This document shows, piece by piece, positions 1 to 5,489 of a stretch of DNA of 5,489 nt. The translations under genes and the position numbers were made by a program. Positions within the stretch are counted from its first letter, which is position 1. Each line of letters begins with the position of its first letter. The DNA lies in NCBI GenBank assembly GCA_900761995.1, contig CAAFEY010000143.1:1-5489 (forward strand), written 5' to 3'. This stretch comes from an uncultured Collinsella sp. GTDB lineage: Bacteria > Actinomycetota > Coriobacteriia > Coriobacteriales > Coriobacteriaceae. The notes beneath the pieces are model-generated. The model worked only from the letters and a program-made list of their open reading frames with translations, made no database searches and had not been told where the DNA came from.

Positions 1-1605
1 CGCAGCGTCAACCGCCCCGACTTTACGACGGCCTCGCGCGAGTGTGCTCGTCGCCTCTGCCCGTTTTTCCCTGATAAATGTTTGGTCCACGGCGCTCGCC
101 GTCGTGCGGCGCATGCCGACGTGGTGGTCACCAATCATTCCCTGCTGTTCCGCAATGTCGCGGCCGAGGGCAGGATTTTGCCTCCGATTCGTCATTGGGT
201 AATCGACGAGGCCCATTCCATCGAGCGCGAGGCGCGCCGTCAGTGGGCGCGCGCGGTGTCGGCGGATGAATCGCGCGTTCTGTTTGAGCGCCTGGGTGGC
301 TCGAGCGCCGGCGCGCTAAGCCAGGTTTCCCGTGATTTGGCAACCTCCGAGGGCTCTACGCTCTATCTGGGCCTTACTGCCAAGGCGTCGTCGACGGTTG
401 CGCGCGCGAGCATGGCAATCGCCGACGTGTTCGATGGCGTTCGCGAGCTCGGCCGCCGTGCGCGTGGGGGTTATGACAATGCCAATCTATGGATTGGCCC
501 CGAGTTGCGCGAATCTGACGACTGGCATGATTTCTTACAGTCGGCCTACACTGGCATCGACGCATTGGAACAGGCTGACAAGAGCGTCGACGCGCTGGTG
601 CAGGCCGTCGCCGCCGACAAGCCCGAGGTTGTTGTCGACCTGGGTGATATCTCGCGCCGCCTGCACGAGCTGGTCGAGAACCTCAAACTCATCATTGATG
701 GCACCGATGAACACTACGTGTATTCGCTGCAGGTCAATCGCAGGCTGCGTGCCGGCGGAGAGTCGATGACCGCAGAGCGCATCGACATTGGCGAGGCCTT
801 GGCAACCGAGTGGCTGCCCGAGGTTCACACGGCTATCTTTGCCTCGGCGACCATGACGGTGTCCAAAAGCTTTGAACACTTTAACCATGCGGTCGGCCTC
901 GATCGCATCGGTGCTTCAACATCCTCATCGCTGCACTTGGACTCGAGCTACGACTTCGATTCGAACATGGCTGTAGTCGTTGCGGGCGATATCCCCGATC
1001 CGCGCGATCGTGAGAGCTATCTTACGGCGCTCGAGCGCGTGCTGGTCGACGCCCATCTTGCCATGGGCGGATCGGTGCTCACGTTGTTCACCAATCGGCG
1101 CGACATGGAAGACCTGTACGCCCGCGTTGAGCCCAAGATGGCCCGTGCGGGTCTGGAGCTCAACTGCCAGCAGCGCAACTCATCTCCTCGTCGCCTGCGC
1201 GACCGGTTTATCAATGAGCCGACCTCGTCGCTTTTTGCGCTTAAGGCCTTCTGGGAGGGGTTTGACGCCAGCGGCGAGACGCTGCGTTGCGTCATTATTC
1301 CCAAGCTGCCGTTCTCGAGCCCCACGGACCCGCTCTCGTGCGAGCGCAACCTGCGCGAAGACCGCGCTTGGGCGCGCTATTCGCTGCCCGAGGCGGTGCT
1401 CGAGGTCAAGCAGGCGGCCGGCCGCCTTATCCGCTCGTCGACCGATTGCGGCGTGCTGATTCTGGCCGACCCGCGCCTGGTGACGAAGGGCTACGGAAAG
1501 AAGTTCTTAACGTCGCTGCCCACGAGCTCCTACCAGCGCATCGAATCGGCGCAGATCGGGCACTATCTGCAACTGTGGCGCGCACGCCACGAGCGGCGGC
1601 GCTAA
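1..1605 (+). CDS. dinG: DinG-family (XPD-like) Fe-S ATP-dependent DNA helicase, 5' truncated
   Basis: The frame is open from base 1, so the gene starts before the window; 534 residues are visible. This is a superfamily 2 helicase that unwinds DNA 5'->3' using ATP and acts on forked, R-loop or G4 structures during repair. Visible in order: three cysteines of the Fe-S cluster domain (residues 15, 20, 27; Cys-x4-Cys-x6-Cys), ADVVVTNHSLL after it, the DEAH Walker B box (bases 205-216), the SAT motif III (bases 841-855, FASATM), motif IV near GSVLTLFTNRRD, FWEGFD motif V (1249-1266) and QAAGRLIR motif VI (1411-1434). E. coli DinG has, as I recall, Cys-x4-Cys-x5-Cys ending at residue 205 of 716; here 507 residues follow the last Cys, so the full protein is probably about 700 residues and lacks only its N-terminus (Walker A and the first cluster Cys). 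The stop TAA overlaps the stop of the convergent WYL gene. YoaA-type orthology is possible; the family call is firm. Confidence 0.93.
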   Translation, partial: RSVNRPDFTTASRECARRLCPFFPDKCLVHGARRRAAHADVVVTNHSLLFRNVAAEGRILPPIRHWVIDEAHSIEREARRQWARAVSADESRVLFERLGGSSAGALSQVSRDLATSEGSTLYLGLTAKASSTVARASMAIADVFDGVRELGRRARGGYDNANLWIGPELRESDDWHDFLQSAYTGIDALEQADKSVDALVQAVAADKPEVVVDLGDISRRLHELVENLKLIIDGTDEHYVYSLQVNRRLRAGGESMTAERIDIGEALATEWLPEVHTAIFASATMTVSKSFEHFNHAVGLDRIGASTSSSLHLDSSYDFDSNMAVVVAGDIPDPRDRESYLTALERVLVDAHLAMGGSVLTLFTNRRDMEDLYARVEPKMARAGLELNCQQRNSSPRRLRDRFINEPTSSLFALKAFWEGFDASGETLRCVIIPKLPFSSPTDPLSCERNLREDRAWARYSLPEAVLEVKQAAGRLIRSSTDCGVLILADPRLVTKGYGKKFLTSLPTSSYQRIESAQIGHYLQLWRARHERRR

Positions 1606-2519
1606 AGCGGACAGACGAGGGTTTTTGCCATATCGCACAGACACTTTGACAGGGCGGGGTCATCCAAGATGCGGATGGCTCCGCCCGCTGCGATTATCTG
1701 GCTCAGTAGCCAACGCTCGGAGCCGTAATGCACGGTTGCCGTTGCCATGTCTGCCCCGCGGCGCTCGATTAGGGTGATGCCGGCCCAGTCCAGATGCTCC
1801 GCCATATCGAATGGCATCAGGAGCTTTGCGCTACGCTGCGTCCGGGCAAGGGAATCGTGGAGGGATGCAACGTCCGGTGCGTGAGGCACGACGGAGTCTT
1901 CCGTCAAGGCGAGCCCCTCGATTTTATCCATGCGATAGGTGCGCTGCTCATCGACCGCGATGTCCCAGGCAATCAGGTATGTTTGGTCGCCGTTTGCCGT
2001 AATACGCAAGGGGTCGACTAGACGCTCGCGTGGCCGTGCATCGTCCATCGAGCGATACGAGATGCGGCAACGAACGCCGTCCTGAATGGCGCAGCTCAGC
2101 TGCTGCCAGTGTGACCCGTGGTTGACGGTGTCAAAGACGCGCTGGTTGTAGCCGAGCTCTTCGGGTAGAAGAGCATGTCGAATCCGAGCCGCCGCCTGGG
2201 GCTCGATCCCCAACGATTCAAGTTCATGGTTGAGGACAGCGCCCTCGGCGGCACTCAGGCGCAGCGGTAGCACACGTCCGGCGTCACCGGTGAGGACCAC
2301 ACGCTCGCCGCGGCATTCGCAGATGATGCGCGCACCCGATTCTCGGTCCGCGAGCGTCGAGACGATCTCGAGAATCTCGTCGAGCGACGCCCCCGTGATG
2401 TCAAAGCGGCTGCAAATCTCGGTTCGTGTCATGCCGCCATCGCCGGCGGCGTAGAGGGCCTCCATGATGTCGATGGCGCGCGAGAGTCTCTGCTCGCTGG
2501 TGAGTTTACGCACGGGCAT
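1602..2519 (-). CDS. WYL-domain transcription regulator, PafC-like (second of pair)
   Basis: This 305-residue protein is a DNA-binding regulator of the WYL class. A winged helix-turn-helix lies at about residues 8-75 (TRTEICSRFDITGASLDEI looks like the HTH), a linker helix region at 88-130, the WYL domain at about 137-205, and a C-terminal WCX-type domain at about 230-300. The WYL signature is TYL (180-182), followed by RTYRMDKI (193-200), the usual R-x-[FY]-R-x-D-[RK]-I element. I chose ATG 2519 because AAAGGA (2537-2532) lies 12 bases upstream; an in-frame TTG at 2540 would add 7 residues but has no ribosome binding site. The start overlaps the end of the upstream WYL gene by 14 bases, so translation is probably coupled. 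Length and order match PafC of Actinobacteria, where PafB and PafC work together as activators of a LexA-independent DNA-damage response. The C-terminus is cysteine-rich (Cys 293, 295, 303). Family is clear; PafC orthology is inference. Confidence 0.9.
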   Translation of the reverse strand: MPVRKLTSEQRLSRAIDIMEALYAAGDGGMTRTEICSRFDITGASLDEILEIVSTLADRESGARIICECRGERVVLTGDAGRVLPLRLSAAEGAVLNHELESLGIEPQAAARIRHALLPEELGYNQRVFDTVNHGSHWQQLSCAIQDGVRCRISYRSMDDARPRERLVDPLRITANGDQTYLIAWDIAVDEQRTYRMDKIEGLALTEDSVVPHAPDVASLHDSLARTQRSAKLLMPFDMAEHLDWAGITLIERRGADMATATVHYGSERWLLSQIIAAGGAIRILDDPALSKCLCDMAKTLVCPL

Positions 2520-3528
2520 GCTCGTGCACCGTCCTTTCAATGAGGTGGTTCCACGCCTGCTTGAGCGATTTGGGGGCCATGGGCCTCATGCCGTCCATGG
2601 CGTGGGCCATGCAAAATGAGGCGGCGGCTTCAAGGTCACGCACGTCAACGGTCCAGGTCCATCCCGCATCGGTGTGTGCGAGCTCACCTCGCCCGCGCGT
2701 GAGGCCGTTGATCATATCGATCTGCGTCTGAGGACCGAACGAGAACGTGGCTGCAACGGGCGGTCGGTCGGCAAAATCGAATTCAAAGAACAGATAGTCG
2801 TTGAGATTGAAGTCCGCAGGGATGGCGTAGGCCTTCGAAGGACGCCAAGCGCGAACGATACGGTCGCAGCGGAATGTCCTGATGTCGTCGGTGACATTGT
2901 CGAGGCCGCAGAAGTACGCCACGCCCTCGCGTTCGAACATGCCGTAGACACAGACGGTACGTTCTTTCTGCTCGCCGCGTCCGTTCTGATATAAAAATCG
3001 CAGCGCGCATCGCTCGGCAAAGGCGCTCCATACCGCATCGACGGTGGGAGAGCGGCGAATCGGTGTTTCGTCCACCGTCGTCCCACCGGCGAGGTAGGCA
3101 ATCTTGGAGCGAATATCGGCAAGCGGTGCGGCAAAAGTGGATGAGCCGGCCGCTAGCGTCTGGTCGATGGCGTTGAGCAGGATATCGGCATCGTCTGCGG
3201 TGATGAGGCCGCCTGCAGCAAACGTGTGCTCGCGGTCGATTGTCCACGAGCTTTCCTCGGTCTCCTGCGCACCGGCGGGGCGAACCTCCTTGATTAAGAT
3301 GCCACGCTCGAGCAGTTTGTCACGATCGCGCCGAAACTTGCGCTTATCCGAGTCGATATTGCCCGAGCCATATCCCAGGTCGGAATCCAAGACGATCTGC
3401 TCGGTCGTCAACGGTTCGGGGGAGCTGTTGAGCACAAAGAAAAGATTGAGGATGCGCTGAGCCGTTTTATCGAAACTGGGTTCCGAATTCCCCTTTTTAA
3501 TTGTCGCGGTCGTGTCGCTTGCCGTCAT
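2506..3528 (-). CDS. WYL-domain transcription regulator, PafB-like (first of pair)
   Basis: This 340-residue regulator leads the two-gene WYL operon. Residues 1-18 are a polar tail. A winged HTH follows at about 19-97 (FDKTAQRILNLFFVLNSS, then LTTEQIVLDSDLGY and the wing ending in SSWTIDRE), in the style of PafB. The WYL domain spans about 163-230, with AYF (204-206) in place of Trp-Tyr-Leu and a well-kept RTFRCDRI (217-224). A WCX-like C-terminal domain covers about 255-332. ATG 3528 is preferred because GAGGA (3537-3533) sits 4 bases upstream. The 3' end overlaps the next WYL gene by 14 bases. PafB and PafC homologues form an unequal pair, and their WYL domains are thought to sense a nucleic-acid signal of DNA damage; the loss of the Trp and Leu here may reflect the division of labour in such a pair. 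No proteasome gene (pafA, prcA/B) is in the window, so PafB orthology remains inference. Confidence 0.9.
   Translation of the reverse strand: MTASDTTATIKKGNSEPSFDKTAQRILNLFFVLNSSPEPLTTEQIVLDSDLGYGSGNIDSDKRKFRRDRDKLLERGILIKEVRPAGAQETEESSWTIDREHTFAAGGLITADDADILLNAIDQTLAAGSSTFAAPLADIRSKIAYLAGGTTVDETPIRRSPTVDAVWSAFAERCALRFLYQNGRGEQKERTVCVYGMFEREGVAYFCGLDNVTDDIRTFRCDRIVRAWRPSKAYAIPADFNLNDYLFFEFDFADRPPVAATFSFGPQTQIDMINGLTRGRGELAHTDAGWTWTVDVRDLEAAASFCMAHAMDGMRPMAPKSLKQAWNHLIERTVHEHARA
2532..2537 (-). promoter_or_regulatory. Ribosome binding site of the PafC-like gene, inside the upstream gene
   Basis: AAAGGA on the minus strand lies 12 bases before ATG 2519 and within the coding end of the preceding WYL gene. 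It lies downstream of the alternative TTG start at 2540 and so cannot serve it, which favours ATG 2519. The spacing is slightly long, so translation may lean on coupling to the upstream gene. Confidence 0.55.
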
Positions 3529-3532
3529 AGGG

Positions 3533-3537
3533 TCCTC
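3533..3537 (-). promoter_or_regulatory. Ribosome binding site of the PafB-like gene
   Basis: GAGGA on the minus strand lies 4 bases before ATG 3528. It is the only purine-rich Shine-Dalgarno match near that start and supports the start choice. Confidence 0.65.
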
Positions 3538-3587
3538 GCATGAGAAGGTGGTTTGCTGCCATGATTTTAGTCCGATATGGAGATTAG

Positions 3588-3616
3588 GCTATATCCTTGT
3601 CCGCTCGGGGCGTTAA
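3588..3616 (-). promoter_or_regulatory. Candidate sigma-A type promoter of the WYL operon
   Basis: Read on the minus strand, TTAACG (3616-3611) and TATAGC (3593-3588) are separated by 17 bases; each matches 4 of 6 bases of the TTGACA/TATAAT consensus. Transcription would start near 3581, about 50 bases before ATG 3528. A second -10-like hexamer, TAAAAT, is closer to the gene but has no matching -35. No other good promoter faces this operon. Prediction by eye only. Confidence 0.35.
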
Positions 3617-3619
3617 GAT
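3597..3619 (+). promoter_or_regulatory. Sequence resembling the PafBC-dependent (RecA-NDp) promoter
   Basis: TTGTCCGCT (3597-3605), eight bases, then TAAGAT (3614-3619). From memory, the mycobacterial RecA-NDp motif activated by PafBC is TTGTCRGTG-N8-TANNNT. The TTGTC core, the seventh-position G, the 8-base gap and the TANNNT element match; three of nine positions in the first block do not. It points at the M28-like gene and overlaps the opposite-strand candidate promoter of the WYL operon, so use of one could block the other. Weak but specific match. Confidence 0.3.
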
Positions 3620-3652
3620 GGCCCGAATTCGGTCGTTTGCGCTCGCTCGGGG
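3602..3652. repeat. 9-bp direct repeat 42 bp apart with a central 10-bp palindrome
   Basis: CGCTCGGGG occurs at 3602-3610 and again at 3644-3652. CCGAATTCGG, a perfect palindrome, lies at 3623-3632, with its centre (3627.5) within half a base of the midpoint of the two copies (3627). The 42-bp period equals about four helical turns, so the copies face the same side of the DNA. The group sits between the divergent genes and touches both candidate promoters. It could be a regulator-binding region; chance is not excluded in GC-rich DNA. Confidence 0.4.
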
Positions 3653-3658
3653 TATACT
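3653..3658 (+). promoter_or_regulatory. Candidate -10 element of the M28-like gene
   Basis: TATACT matches 5 of 6 bases of TATAAT and would give a leader of about 60 bases. No convincing -35 lies 16-18 bases upstream; that position instead partly overlaps the CCGAATTCGG palindrome, and a copy of CGCTCGGGG directly abuts the hexamer. This would fit an activator-dependent or repressed promoter. Confidence 0.35.
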
Positions 3659-3717
3659 TTCGACTATATACGGTTCTAATGTGCATGCATTGAGCCTATT
3701 TGTCGGATTATGGATGT

Positions 3718-3721
3718 GGAG
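3718..3721 (+). promoter_or_regulatory. Ribosome binding site of the M28-like gene
   Basis: GGAG is placed 5 bases before ATG 3727, a good Shine-Dalgarno distance. It separates this start from a possible in-frame TTG at 3700, which has no comparable site. Confidence 0.7.
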
Positions 3722-3726
3722 CGCAC

Positions 3727-5489
3727 ATGGCGAACACCCAGAACTATATTAACCACCTGCTGCAGAACACCGGCATTACGCCGGCATGCAGCGAAGAAGA
3801 GCGCTTGGCTGCCGAGGATATCGCTCAGATCTTCCGCAACCACGGCTTTGATCCCGAGGTTCAGGAGTTCAATGCCCCGGCGCCCAGTAGATTGGCATTT
3901 GCCGTTACCGGTATTCTTGCGTTTGCCGGCGCCCTGCTGATGGGCATCGGCGGCGGTGTCGGCTTGGTCGGCACCTTGCTGGCCATTGTCGGCGCCGTTC
4001 TTTACGTGCTCGAGCGCACGGGCCACCCCGTGGTTTCGCGCCTGGGCAAGACGGGCGTGAGCCAAAATGTCATCGCCTACCACAAAGCCTCGGGTCCGCT
4101 CGCGTCTCCGCGCAACCGCCCGGTGGTCGTTGTCGCACACTACGACTCTCCCCGTGCTGAGCTGCTCGCCCGTGAGCCCTATGCTTCGTATCGTGCGCTT
4201 ATCGCCAAGCTGTTGCCCGTTGCCACGGTTGCCCCTGCTGCCGTTGCCATCCTGCGCATCCTGCCGCTTCCCGGCGCGCTCAAGGTTCTGCTGTGGATTG
4301 TCGCGATCCTCGCTTCCCTCGTTGCACTTGCCAACGCGGCAAACATCATCTCTAACCGCCACATTCTTCCCTATACGTCCGGCGCGGTGTGCAACAAGTC
4401 TTCTGTCGCCGCTATGCTCGGCGTTATGGACAACGTTGCTCCCTTCCAGGGCGAAAACGAGTTTCCCGACGATGTTCCGTTCGACACCTATTTTGGGGAG
4501 CAGAAGCGTCGTGCCGAGGAAATGGCGCGTGCGGCGGCGGAGTATGCCGCGGCCCAGCAGCAAAACGACTACGGCAACACCATCGAGTACGAAGAACCTA
4601 CCTACGCCGAGGACGAGTTCGGTCAGCCGATTGCTCCCGGCGCTCAGACCGAGCCCGAACAGGGTGAGGCTTTCGACGAGCAGATCGAGGGCTTTGAGGG
4701 TGCGTCTGCCGACGAGACGCTGATCGGCGCCATCGTGCCCGAAGATCAGAATCAGACTGTCCAGGCCGAAGAGTTCAATGACGAGGTTCCCGCTGCCGAG
4801 TCGGCGGAGGAACCTGCCGCGGCTGAGCCCGAGCCCAAGCTCTATCGCAACGCCGCCGGCAACATCCGCTTTGGTTCGGATGCCATCCGTGCGCTCGGAA
4901 TGCTTCCCGAGTCCTGCACGCTCGATTACGAGGAGGGCGAGGAGCCGACGTTTGAGCTCGAGCCTGCCCCCGTTGTCACCGTGGATGATGAGTCTGCCGC
5001 GGTTACCGCTGCCGTTGCCGAGCCCGAGGCGGTGTCCGCGATCGATCCCGCGGCAGGACTGGACATTTTGGCTCCCGCCGCGCCGGTGCAAGACGTTGCG
5101 GACGAGTCTGACGACGATTACGTTGAACAGCCGAGGCGCGTGTCTTACGAGAGCGATACTGATTTCTCTGCCGAGATTCCCGCGGCAACGCCCCATGCTG
5201 ACATTGCATCGGCGTTCTCGTCGATTGGCGCCAGCGCTTCCAACTTCTTTAAGGGTGCGCTTGCAAAGGGCAAGAAATTTGTCGACGATTTCGAGGAGAA
5301 GCGCGCTGCCGCACGCGAGGCTGCCGAGCAGGAGGCTATCGCTCAGCAGCAGGCAGCCGAGGCGGCACGTGAGCTCGCGGCGCAAGAGTTCGAGCAGAAC
5401 GAGGCTATGCAGTCCGTGCCCGTCGACGCCGCCGAAGCTACAACGTCCTTTGAGTCCCAGCAACCGACGTCCGCGGATGTTGTTGAGGC
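3727..5489 (+). CDS. Membrane-anchored M28-like zinc peptidase domain protein with long acidic tail, 3' truncated
   Basis: The frame is open from ATG 3727 to the window end (587 full codons, no stop). GGAG lies 5 bases upstream and an in-frame stop at 3691 limits longer starts. Residues 1-50 resemble an M28 N-terminus (SEEERLAAEDIAQIFRNHGF, then VQEF). Two hydrophobic helices follow (about 55-75 and 77-95), then a strand and VVVVAHYDS with the His138/Asp140 expected for the first zinc-site motif. A second hydrophobic pair (about 157-178 and 182-205) precedes SGAVCNKSSVAAML (218-231), which aligns with GAxDNxSGVA of M28 but has Cys222 for the bridging Asp. Residues 240-500 are an acidic Ala/Glu/Pro-rich region without an obvious fold, apart from a short conserved-looking patch at 372-398. 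Residues 515-560 form an Ala/Glu/Gln-rich helix, possibly a coiled coil. There is no signal peptide; four helices put the N-terminus, the His/Asp loop and the tail on one side, probably the cytoplasm. The later catalytic Glu, Asp and His are not visible. It may be an active peptidase completed downstream or a degenerate one. Confidence 0.82.
   Translation, partial: MANTQNYINHLLQNTGITPACSEEERLAAEDIAQIFRNHGFDPEVQEFNAPAPSRLAFAVTGILAFAGALLMGIGGGVGLVGTLLAIVGAVLYVLERTGHPVVSRLGKTGVSQNVIAYHKASGPLASPRNRPVVVVAHYDSPRAELLAREPYASYRALIAKLLPVATVAPAAVAILRILPLPGALKVLLWIVAILASLVALANAANIISNRHILPYTSGAVCNKSSVAAMLGVMDNVAPFQGENEFPDDVPFDTYFGEQKRRAEEMARAAAEYAAAQQQNDYGNTIEYEEPTYAEDEFGQPIAPGAQTEPEQGEAFDEQIEGFEGASADETLIGAIVPEDQNQTVQAEEFNDEVPAAESAEEPAAAEPEPKLYRNAAGNIRFGSDAIRALGMLPESCTLDYEEGEEPTFELEPAPVVTVDDESAAVTAAVAEPEAVSAIDPAAGLDILAPAAPVQDVADESDDDYVEQPRRVSYESDTDFSAEIPAATPHADIASAFSSIGASASNFFKGALAKGKKFVDDFEEKRAAAREAAEQEAIAQQQAAEAARELAAQEFEQNEAMQSVPVDAAEATTSFESQQPTSADVVE

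Noticed and set aside
332..1459. Several open frames of 110-160 codons on both strands inside the helicase gene
   Set aside because: They have Arg/Ser/Pro-rich products without domains and lie inside a gene with clear helicase motifs; they are shadows of GC-rich codon use.
1600..1630. Possible terminator (CGCTAAAGCG followed by TTTTT at 1622)
   Set aside because: The stem is at most 4 bp with a 2-base loop and is 12 bases away from the T-run, so it does not form an intrinsic terminator.
2674..3460. Plus-strand and alternative minus-strand frames within the PafB-like gene
   Set aside because: No domain, no RBS and biased composition; the WYL frame explains this stretch.
3574..3595. GATAT and ATATC inverted half-sites 12 bases apart
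   Set aside because: Arms of five AT-rich bases over a candidate -10 element are easily expected by chance.
3682..3689. TGCATGCA palindrome in the leader of the M28-like gene
   Set aside because: Only 8 bp with no loop, no partner site and no extension; not enough to call an operator or hairpin.
3700..3722. A second TTGTCGG element resembling the RecA-NDp first block
   Set aside because: No TANNNT follows at the 8-base gap, and it lies only about 20 bases before the start codon, where it would overlap the RBS region.
3676..5463. A 595-codon open frame on the minus strand opposite the M28-like gene
   Set aside because: Its codons are in exact register with the plus-strand codons, so stops would require TTA, CTA or TCA in the real gene, which are rare in GC-rich coding DNA. 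The translation is a Leu/Gly/Arg-rich product typical of the complement of GAG, GCC and CAG codons. The plus frame has an RBS, M28-like motifs and membrane helices.

Overview
The window looks like chromosomal DNA from a GC-rich Gram-positive bacterium. GC-ending codons dominate, start sites carry AGGA/GGAG-type ribosome binding sites, and there is a tandem pair of WYL regulators of the PafB/PafC kind, which is typical of Actinobacteria. My best guess is a Coriobacteriia member such as Collinsella; this rests on overall style, not on a marker gene. I see no mobile elements, tRNA, rRNA or CRISPR array.

Layout: (1) Bases 1-1605, plus strand, hold the 3' part of a DinG/XPD-type Fe-S DNA helicase whose N-terminal part with the Walker A motif lies before the window. 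(2) Bases 3528 down to 1602, minus strand, hold two WYL-domain transcription regulators in one operon. They overlap by 14 bases, and the second meets the helicase gene tail to tail with a 4-base overlap of stop codons (CTAA). (3) Bases 3529-3726 are a divergent intergenic region with plausible promoters on both strands, a 9-bp direct repeat spaced exactly 42 bp, and a 10-bp palindrome midway between the copies. (4) Bases 3727-5489, plus strand, hold an unfinished gene for a membrane-anchored protein that starts like an M28 zinc peptidase but has a helical hairpin inserted in the fold, a Cys where the bridging metal Asp is expected, and a very long acidic, low-complexity region ending in an Ala/Glu-rich helix. 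It runs off the window.

How the parts may work together: PafB and PafC act as a pair that activates a LexA-independent DNA-damage response in mycobacteria, and DinG-family helicases act on damaged or structured DNA. The regulator pair beside the helicase therefore suggests a genome-maintenance locus, although the genes are convergent and not co-transcribed. A sequence resembling the mycobacterial PafBC-dependent (RecA-NDp) promoter sits in the divergent region facing the membrane peptidase-like gene, which raises the possibility that the regulators control it. That link is inference. The least ordinary item is the peptidase-like membrane protein.
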